From Fimenecus sp045594885 (lineage in GTDB: Bacteria; Bacillota; Clostridia; Oscillospirales; Acutalibacteraceae), in contig JAZNZJ010000007.1 in NCBI GenBank assembly GCA_045594885.1, forward strand, positions 1 through 25,528: DNA of 25,528 nt. Direction: 5' to 3'. The notes beneath the pieces are model-generated. The model was not told the DNA's origin, searched no databases, and worked only from the letters and a program-made list of their open reading frames with translations. Numbering within the stretch: position 1 is the stretch's first letter; every line of letters begins with the position of its first letter. This document shows positions 1 to 5,268 of this stretch, piece after piece. The position numbers and the translations under genes are program-made.

Positions 1-77
1 TGGTCGAGATGACAAGATTCGAACTTGCGACTTCCACGTCCCGAACGTGGCGCTCTACCAAACTGAGCCACATCTCG
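1..77 (-). tRNA. tRNA-Pro (anticodon CGG)
   Basis: The minus strand folds into a full cloverleaf: acceptor stem CGAGATG/CATCTCG, D stem GCTC/GAGC, anticodon stem CCACG/CGTGG with loop TTCGGGA, T stem GCAAG/CTTGT with loop TTCGAAT, discriminator A and an encoded CCA at positions 3-1. The loop reads anticodon CGG, decoding CCG proline codons. The gene touches the left window edge but is complete including CCA. A partial copy of its 5' end lies 190 bp upstream. Confidence 0.95.
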
Positions 78-244
78 ATATGATTATACTGATTTATTTA
101 TTATGGTCTTTCCCCTCAGGTCGCACCACTACGTGGCTTACGGTTAAAACATAGTCGTTCTGCTCGTTACCACTTCGCATTACTCCTTGTTTTGCCCCAT
201 GTCGCACTCCCTTTTTCTGCCACCGGCAGCGGGCGTGCTCCATA

Positions 245-277
245 CTACCAAACTGAGTCACATCTCGATATGATTAT
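245..277 (-). repeat. Partial duplicate of the tRNA-Pro 5' end
   Basis: Positions 245-277 match 55-87 with one mismatch in 33 bp (t258 for c68), at an offset of exactly 190 bp. The copy covers the 5' acceptor strand, the D arm and about 10 bp of upstream leader, and lacks the anticodon and T arms, so it cannot make a tRNA. The 157 bp between the copies show no ORF or clear structure. It could be a decayed tandem tRNA or the trace of an insertion; the sequence alone does not decide. Confidence 0.8.
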
Positions 278-401
278 GAATAATGCTAAAATATTATAAT
301 ATGTTTTTAATAATAAATCAAGGTTTTTTATATATAAAAAAAGATAAAGATGCTCGAAAGATAAATATTTATCTTAAACATATTATTTTTACAATATTTT
401 C
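278..401. other. AT-rich intergenic stretch with two 18-bp palindromes
   Basis: No gene is visible between the tRNA region and the promoter at 402. Two perfect 18-bp palindromes stand out: 324-341 (six T, ATATAT, six A) and 358-375 (AAGATAAATATTTATCTT). The second ends 26 bp before the -35 hexamer of the exporter promoter, a plausible operator position, but AT-rich DNA gives such palindromes easily. Function is unassigned. Confidence 0.4.
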
Positions 402-430
402 TTGACATAGTTTTTTACGAGTATTATAAT
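402..430 (+). promoter_or_regulatory. Sigma-A promoter of the ABC exporter operon
   Basis: TTGACA at 402-407 and TATAAT at 425-430 are both perfect consensus hexamers with an optimal 17-bp spacer. Transcription would start near 437, giving a leader of about 225 nt before the first exporter gene. Such a strong constitutive-looking promoter fits regulation after initiation, by the attenuator at 475-634. Confidence 0.9.
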
Positions 431-485
431 TTAAAAAGTTACAAAAATCGTTCAACCAAAAATTTTGAAGGGAGGCAGAAATAAA

Positions 486-575
486 ATGACAAACAGACAT
501 TGGCAAAGAGCTGAACAACGTAATTTTACAAATATTTCTGCGTCCTTTACAGTACAAACCCTAACTTACGATTAA
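486..575 (+). CDS. 29-aa leader peptide of the ABC exporter operon
   Basis: The ATG at 486 follows a strong GGGAGG (470-475) with a 10-nt spacer; the ORF runs 29 codons to TAA at 573. The peptide starts MTNRHWQRAEQRN and ends VQTLTYD: polar, with no signal peptide, leader-cleavage GG motif or cysteines. It sits between a consensus promoter and an intrinsic terminator, and its codons 16-19 form half of the candidate antiterminator, so a cis-acting leader ORF is the best reading. The main alternative is a small secreted or signalling peptide exported by the adjacent transporter. I recognise no homologue. Confidence 0.65.
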   Translation: MTNRHWQRAEQRNFTNISASFTVQTLTYD

Positions 576-602
576 TTTTTCAATGGGATATTTGTATTTT
601 AC

Positions 603-634
603 TGCCGCAGATATATTGTCTGCGGTATTTTTGT
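603..634 (+). terminator. Intrinsic terminator inside the exporter leader
   Basis: Stem CCGCAGA (605-611)/TCTGCGG (619-625), extended by G604-U626 and U603-A627, with a 7-nt loop, is followed by TATTTTTGTTTTATTTTT. It lies between the leader ORF stop (575) and the exporter ribosome binding site (645-653), so every exporter transcript must read through it. Confidence 0.85.
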
Positions 635-660
635 TTTATTTTTGAAAGAGAGGTTTTTCA

Positions 661-2487
661 ATGAGGTGGATTAAACTTCACGAGCCGATTAAAGTTCCCA
701 TTTTTAAAAATGTTATCTTTGCTCTTAAACTTGTATGGGAAGCTGATAAAAGACTTTTAATCGGCTATCTTGTTACGGAAATAACCAACAAGGTTCTGAC
801 GATGTATCTTCAGAATATTTTATTCTTGAAAATATTGTTAAGCATTATTGACGATGATGCCGATTTCAAAACATACTTCATTTATCTTTTACTGTTTTTA
901 ATCATATGTGTTGTTGTAAATGTAATATCGAACTATGCTACACGGCAAAGACTTGTTGCAACAAAGGTTGTGCTAAAAAAAGTCAATAACAAAATTTTTG
1001 AGAAAGCGACACAACTTGATGTAAGTTGTTATGAAAATCCCGAATTTTACGACAAATACCAACGTGCAACTCTTGTTCTTTCGTCAAGTTATTATGACCT
1101 GATTTGTTGGGATGTTGCGGCTATTATCGGTGGCATAATTGCACTTATCTGTGTTGTAACTACTGTTACGGTAATCAACCCCATGTATCTTTTATTCCTA
1201 TTACCTGTAACTCTTGTATTTGTTGTTGAAATTCTCAAGAGCAAGGCAGTTTATAAACGTGACCTTGAAATGACAACAAACAACAGAATTAAGGCATATA
1301 TACAACGCACAATGTTCTTAAAAGAGTACTCAAAGGATATGAGAACCTCAAATATTTTCACTGTCCTTATAGGTCGTTTTAAGGCTGCAATTGATGCAAA
1401 CATTGTCATATTAAAAAAATACGGACCCAAGCTGTTCTTTTACAGTATGGTTAGTTCCCTTTTTAGTGATTTCATACCAATTATTGGTACATATGCCTTT
1501 GCAGGCTATCAATTTATCTTCACAAAATCACTTTCAATTTCTTCGTTTTCTGTTGTTCTCTCGTCAATCAACTCTGTACGTGACTCTACAATGTCTATTG
1601 CTGAGGGCTTTGATGAACTTTCACAAATGGCATTGTTTTTCCAGAATTTGCGTGATTTTTTTGACTATGAGCCAAAGATTACAGATGGCGGAAAAGATGC
1701 TGAAGAATTTAAAAGCATTGAATTCAAAAATGTGTCTTTCAAATATCCTGACACAAGCAAAATTATTCTTAAAGATGTTTCATTCAAAATCAATCGTGGT
1801 GAAACTATTGCCATAGTAGGTGTAAACGGTGCGGGTAAATCAACACTTGTTAAATTGCTTTTAAGATTTTATGACCCCGATGAGGGTGAAATTCTTTATA
1901 ATGGTATAAATTTAAAAGAATATAATGTCAATTCCCTGCGTAATGCCTTTGCAACTGTTTTTCAAGATTACAAGAACTTTGCTGTTTCAGTTAACGAAAA
2001 TATTATGTGTCACGAATGCACTGACGAGGAAAAGAAACTTGCTGAAAAAGCACTTCGTCGCAGCGGTGTATGGGATAAAATTGCAAGTCTGCCAAAGGGT
2101 GCTGATACCGTTCTCACCCGTGAATTTGAAATTGACGGTGCAGGTCTTTCAGGTGGCGAAAATCAAAAGGTTTCTGCTGCACGACTTTTTGCCCGCAACT
2201 TTGAAATAGCAATTCTTGACGAGCCAAGTTCTGCACTTGACCCAATTGCAGAATACAAAATGTATGAAAACTTGATTGATGTCACAAAGGACAAAACCGT
2301 TATTTATATTTCACATAGACTTTCAAGTGCTGTGCTTTCTGACAGAATTATTGTTATCGGTAATGGTACAATTCTTGAATCCGGTTCACATAACGAGCTT
2401 ATGTCACAAAATGGTGAATATAGCAAAATGTTCACATTGCAGGCTTCAAGTTATAAAGGAGAAAGTGAGGTGGGTGAAAATGCTTAA
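661..2487 (+). CDS. ABC exporter half-transporter, ATP-binding/permease (first subunit)
   Basis: A 608-aa fused membrane/ATPase protein. Hydrophobic segments fill roughly residues 30-310 (type I exporter fold), then a nucleotide-binding domain: Walker A GVNGAGKST (387-395), signature LSGGE (496-500), Walker B ending D520-E521 and switch His552. The catalytic Glu is present, so this site is not degenerate. The ATG at 661 has AAAGAGAGG 7 nt upstream. The gene overlaps the next exporter gene by 8 bp, and the two probably form a heterodimeric pump in the cytoplasmic membrane. Substrate is unknown; there is no C39 peptidase domain, so a dedicated bacteriocin processor is unlikely. The attenuated leader upstream suggests drug-responsive expression, as for bmrCD, but that is inference. 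Confidence 0.92.
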   Translation: MRWIKLHEPIKVPIFKNVIFALKLVWEADKRLLIGYLVTEITNKVLTMYLQNILFLKILLSIIDDDADFKTYFIYLLLFLIICVVVNVISNYATRQRLVATKVVLKKVNNKIFEKATQLDVSCYENPEFYDKYQRATLVLSSSYYDLICWDVAAIIGGIIALICVVTTVTVINPMYLLFLLPVTLVFVVEILKSKAVYKRDLEMTTNNRIKAYIQRTMFLKEYSKDMRTSNIFTVLIGRFKAAIDANIVILKKYGPKLFFYSMVSSLFSDFIPIIGTYAFAGYQFIFTKSLSISSFSVVLSSINSVRDSTMSIAEGFDELSQMALFFQNLRDFFDYEPKITDGGKDAEEFKSIEFKNVSFKYPDTSKIILKDVSFKINRGETIAIVGVNGAGKSTLVKLLLRFYDPDEGEILYNGINLKEYNVNSLRNAFATVFQDYKNFAVSVNENIMCHECTDEEKKLAEKALRRSGVWDKIASLPKGADTVLTREFEIDGAGLSGGENQKVSAARLFARNFEIAILDEPSSALDPIAEYKMYENLIDVTKDKTVIYISHRLSSAVLSDRIIVIGNGTILESGSHNELMSQNGEYSKMFTLQASSYKGESEVGENA

Positions 2488-4282
2488 GATAACGCAAAAG
2501 AAAAAGACTAATCACTCAATGCCATCAAATATTTTCTTCTTTGTGCGACTAATGTTCAGCATATCTCCCCTGCTTGTTCTCGGCGAACTTATGTGGGGAC
2601 TTCTAATGATTTTACCTAACAACCTTATTCGTGTTATCGGTGTTAAATATATTATTGATGTTGTAACAGAGGGTACTGACTTAGAAAGAATTTTCTATGC
2701 TGTTTTAGTAATTGCTCTTGTGCTTGTTGGTTCAACAGTTATTTCATGGTTGTTCAGAGAGTTTTATTGGAATATGGAACGAGAAAGGCTATATTACGGT
2801 CTTAACCAGAAGCTTTATGACAAAGCGAGAAGTCTTGACCTTGAGTCTTATGACAACCCTGAATTCTATAACAATTTCATTCTCACAATTGAATCATCAT
2901 CCGGCAATATTCAAAATCTTTTAGGACTTGTGAGAATGTATATCGGTCATATTATTTCACTTGTGACAGTTGCGTCGGTACTTTTCACTATTGACCCTTG
3001 GTGTCTTCTCATTATTCTTGCGGTTATTTGTGTATTTCTTCCAATAAGTAAAAAAGTTGGTACACTTATGATGGAAAGACGCATTGAAAATGCTAAATAT
3101 CACAGACGTGCAGACTATTTTCAGCGTATTTTCTATTTGCAGGACTATGCAAAAGAAGTTAGAATGAACAGCATTTCTCCACTTCTTATTGACAGGTATA
3201 ATGATGCTGCCGATGATGTTATAAAGAATCAAAAAAAGTATTGGGATAAGATTTCAACTTTAAATTGTTTGCAAACTCTTGGAGTTCAAGAATTGGGCTT
3301 TATGTTCTTGCTTCCACTTTATATGGGGTACTGTGTTCTTGTTAAAGAAACCCTTTCTGCCGGTGACTTTGTGGCTACCTTTAACGGTGCACACGCAGTT
3401 GCTATGTCTTTTCAATTTTTGACTGTTTGGGCTCTTGCCCGATTCTCTGAACAGGCAAAAATGATTGAAAAATACCGTGAATTCTTGGGTGCTGATTTCA
3501 AGATTAAAAACGGCGGTACTGAAGCTATGAAAACTGAACCGAAAGAAATTCAAATAAAAAATCTTTCATTTACCTACCCCAATAATGACAAACCTACACT
3601 TGAAGATATTAATATAACAATCAAGCCATATGAAAAGATTGCTCTTGTTGGTTACAACGGTGCGGGTAAAACAACACTTACAAACCTGTTGTTAAGACTT
3701 TATGATGCAACCGAGGGCGAAATTCTCATTGACGGTGAAAACATTAAAAATGCTACGGCAGACTCCCACCGTGACCGCTTTGCCGCAGTATTTCAGGATT
3801 TTCAGATTTTCTCTTGCAGCCTTGGTGAGAATGTGGCACTTGACATTAACCCTGACGAAGAAAGAGTATGGGATTCTCTTAAACACAGCGGATTTAGTAA
3901 AGAACTTAAAAATGGTATAAAATCTGAACTTTTAAGAGAGTTTGACGATGAGGGTGTTATGTTCTCGGGCGGTGAGGCACAGAAAACCGCAATTGCCCGT
4001 GCGTTTTACAAGGATTGTCCCTATGTTATTCTTGACGAGCCAAGTGCAAACCTTGACCCCGTTGCCGAGTATAATCTCAACCAAGCAATGATTGAGGCAG
4101 CTCAACACAAAACAGTTATTTTCATTTCTCACAGACTTTCAACCACCGTTAATGCTGACCTAATTTATGTTATGGAAAATGGTCGCATTATTGAAAGCGG
4201 TAGTCACGCAGAATTGATGGAACTTAACGGCACTTATGCATATATGTTCAATCTTCAAGCAGAGAAATATAAAAATGAATAA
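2480..4282 (+). CDS. ABC exporter half-transporter, ATP-binding/permease (second subunit)
   Basis: A 600-aa partner of the preceding exporter. I chose the ATG at 2480, beginning MLKITQKKKTNHS, because AGTGAGG lies 9 nt upstream and it gives the usual half-transporter length; the open frame extends upstream to 2276 but only as a shadow of the first gene. The membrane domain is followed by an NBD with Walker A GYNGAGKTT (391-399), variant signature FSGGE (495-499), Walker B D519-E520 and His551. Both subunits keep the catalytic Glu and His, unlike classic asymmetric heterodimers with one dead site. The start overlaps the first gene's stop, indicating translational coupling. A strong terminator follows immediately. 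Confidence 0.92.
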   Translation: MLKITQKKKTNHSMPSNIFFFVRLMFSISPLLVLGELMWGLLMILPNNLIRVIGVKYIIDVVTEGTDLERIFYAVLVIALVLVGSTVISWLFREFYWNMERERLYYGLNQKLYDKARSLDLESYDNPEFYNNFILTIESSSGNIQNLLGLVRMYIGHIISLVTVASVLFTIDPWCLLIILAVICVFLPISKKVGTLMMERRIENAKYHRRADYFQRIFYLQDYAKEVRMNSISPLLIDRYNDAADDVIKNQKKYWDKISTLNCLQTLGVQELGFMFLLPLYMGYCVLVKETLSAGDFVATFNGAHAVAMSFQFLTVWALARFSEQAKMIEKYREFLGADFKIKNGGTEAMKTEPKEIQIKNLSFTYPNNDKPTLEDINITIKPYEKIALVGYNGAGKTTLTNLLLRLYDATEGEILIDGENIKNATADSHRDRFAAVFQDFQIFSCSLGENVALDINPDEERVWDSLKHSGFSKELKNGIKSELLREFDDEGVMFSGGEAQKTAIARAFYKDCPYVILDEPSANLDPVAEYNLNQAMIEAAQHKTVIFISHRLSTTVNADLIYVMENGRIIESGSHAELMELNGTYAYMFNLQAEKYKNE

Positions 4283-4318
4283 TGGAAAAAGCTCGGTAGA
4301 AATACCGAGCTTTTTCCA
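4283..4318 (+). terminator. Terminator of the ABC exporter operon
   Basis: A 16-bp perfect stem (4283-4298/4303-4318) capped by a GAAA tetraloop starts directly after the stop codon. The A-rich 5' arm and T-rich 3' arm give a U-tract within the stem base. Confidence 0.85.
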
Positions 4319-4354
4319 TAACAAATTGGGGGTTGGTATGGGCGATTTATATAA

Positions 4355-4425
4355 CACCTCATCCACCGCAAGCGGTCCCCCTTCCCCTTGAGGGGAAGCT
4401 GTCAACGAAGTTGACTGATGAGGTG
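4355..4425 (-). repeat. Three-hairpin palindromic repeat, copy 1
   Basis: Outer inverted ends CACCTCATC (4355-4363) and GATGAGGTG (4417-4425) enclose three small hairpins: ACCGC-AA-GCGGT (4365-4376), CTTCCCC-TTGA-GGGGAAG (4381-4398) and GTCAAC-GAA-GTTGAC (4401-4415). The whole can fold as a cloverleaf. A second copy in the opposite orientation is at 20010-20098. The layout is that of a small non-autonomous palindromic element. The minus-strand ORF across it is only a translation of the repeat. Confidence 0.85.
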
Positions 4426-4510
4426 AAAAACATCCCGACAAATTATAATTTGCAACGTAGTTCTAAAATTCTTCATTATTCACTATTCATCATTCATTCT
4501 TAATTAATAT

Positions 4511-4546
4511 AAAAAAGGACAGACGGGTCAGTGTCTGTCCTTTTTT
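4511..4546 (-). terminator. Terminator of the nrdD-nrdG operon
   Basis: A 14-bp stem (4511-4524/4533-4546) with core GGACAGAC/GTCTGTCC, flanked by six A and six T, starts one base past the nrdG stop. The symmetric A/T flanks could let it work in both directions. Confidence 0.85.
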
Positions 4547-4547
4547 G

Positions 4548-5057
4548 TTATATCTCGATTTCGATTGCAATCCCCTCTTTAAGAGATTTCTTCGCATCGA
4601 GAATTCTTTGATTTGTTGAGCCCCTAAATTTACAATTGAGCGATTTCTTTGACAATTCAAACTTACCGTCAATGAGAATATCGGTCTGCTCTAAAAGATG
4701 ACGCCAACCCTCATTTTTTGACATACCCTTGAAAAGTTGTTCAAAGGTATAACCCGTATAAGTTACCACATCAAGACCTAAATCGTGAACCTCTCGAGCC
4801 AATACAGAAAAATTCTCTGCCTGCTCAAATGGGTCACCGCCCGAAAGAGTAATACCCTTTAAAAGCTTGTCCTGTTTAACCGCTTCAATTATTCTTTCAA
4901 CAGAGCTTTCGTACCCGCCGTTCATATCGTGAGTTTCGGGGTTGTGACAGCCCTCGCAATTGTGTTTGCACCCTTGCGAGAACACTACAAATCGCCAACC
5001 CGGTCCGTCAACTATGGACTCACGGATAACCCCTGCAAGTCGAAGAGGTGTAGCCAT
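4548..5057 (-). CDS. nrdG: Anaerobic ribonucleotide reductase activating enzyme
   Basis: A 169-aa radical SAM protein of normal NrdG length. The [4Fe-4S]-binding cysteines are C30, C34 and C37 (GCKHNCEGCHNPETHD), followed by the SAM-binding SGGDP (72-76). The C-terminal RGSTNQRILD is typical of NrdG. It uses SAM and an electron to make the glycyl radical on the class III reductase under anaerobic conditions. Its ATG overlaps the stop of the upstream 58-aa gene in a TAATG arrangement, so the two are translationally coupled; that supports the 58-aa protein being its direct substrate or partner. Confidence 0.95.
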   Translation of the reverse strand: MATPLRLAGVIRESIVDGPGWRFVVFSQGCKHNCEGCHNPETHDMNGGYESSVERIIEAVKQDKLLKGITLSGGDPFEQAENFSVLAREVHDLGLDVVTYTGYTFEQLFKGMSKNEGWRHLLEQTDILIDGKFELSKKSLNCKFRGSTNQRILDAKKSLKEGIAIEIEI

Positions 5058-5233
5058 TATACCTGCTCCATTTCTCCCTTGCCTGTGCCGATTGAGTGCT
5101 TAACCCTGTCCTGCACCTCTGCATATTTAGCATCGTTAAATCTATCAAGAGTACCAACAAGGTAGCCTGTAATTCTACGAATTCTTTCGAATCCTACACC
5201 TTCGCCAACCATTACTTTTTCTTTCTTAGCCAT
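5057..5233 (-). CDS. Stand-alone glycyl-radical domain of class III ribonucleotide reductase
   Basis: A 58-aa ORF with a very strong GAGGAGG upstream. Residues 9-47 contain ERIRRITGYL, then RFNDAKYAEVQDRVKH, matching the C-terminal glycyl-radical segment of NrdD (in E. coli, RRVCGYLG followed by FNAGKQEEVKRRVKH). The Gly of TGYL is the expected radical site. It lies between nrdD (36-nt gap) and nrdG (1-nt overlap). The large NrdD here lacks this canonical tail, so this protein probably supplies the radical loop in trans, or acts as a spare part as YfiD/GrcA does for pyruvate formate-lyase. The homology is clear; the mechanism is inferred. Short NRDD-family proteins of this kind probably exist in databases under the nrdD name. 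Confidence 0.85.
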   Translation of the reverse strand: MAKKEKVMVGEGVGFERIRRITGYLVGTLDRFNDAKYAEVQDRVKHSIGTGKGEMEQV

Positions 5234-5268
5234 TGTTATGCCTCCTCTTATAAAATGTTTTTAAAATA

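Larger units (their letters stand above)
475..634 (+). promoter_or_regulatory. Four-segment translation-coupled attenuator
   Basis: Four segments can pair in two exclusive ways. Segment 1 (475-483, GCAGAAATA, just after the leader Shine-Dalgarno) pairs perfectly over 9 bp with 533-541 in segment 2. Segment 2 (531-542, codons 16-19 of the leader ORF) can instead pair with segment 3 (606-617), 11 of 12 positions. Segment 3 (605-611) otherwise pairs with segment 4 (619-625) to make an intrinsic terminator. A second helper helix, CAGTA 550-554 with TACTG 600-604, would strengthen 2:3. A ribosome held at the first codons would mask segment 1, free segment 2 and allow antitermination; a ribosome moving over segment 2, or no ribosome, favours termination. 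This is the logic of the trp leader and of bmrB upstream of bmrCD in Bacillus subtilis. The pairing is seen; the regulation is inferred. Confidence 0.75.

Noticed and set aside
88..244. Spacer between the two tRNA-Pro copies as a small gene or RNA
   Set aside because: No start with a ribosome binding site, no long ORF, and only a short CTGCC/GGCAG hairpin; nothing recognisable.
4160..4441. 93-aa minus-strand ORF covering the three-hairpin repeat
   Set aside because: It is a translation of the palindromic element and the end of the exporter gene in antisense, with no ribosome binding site and no family features.
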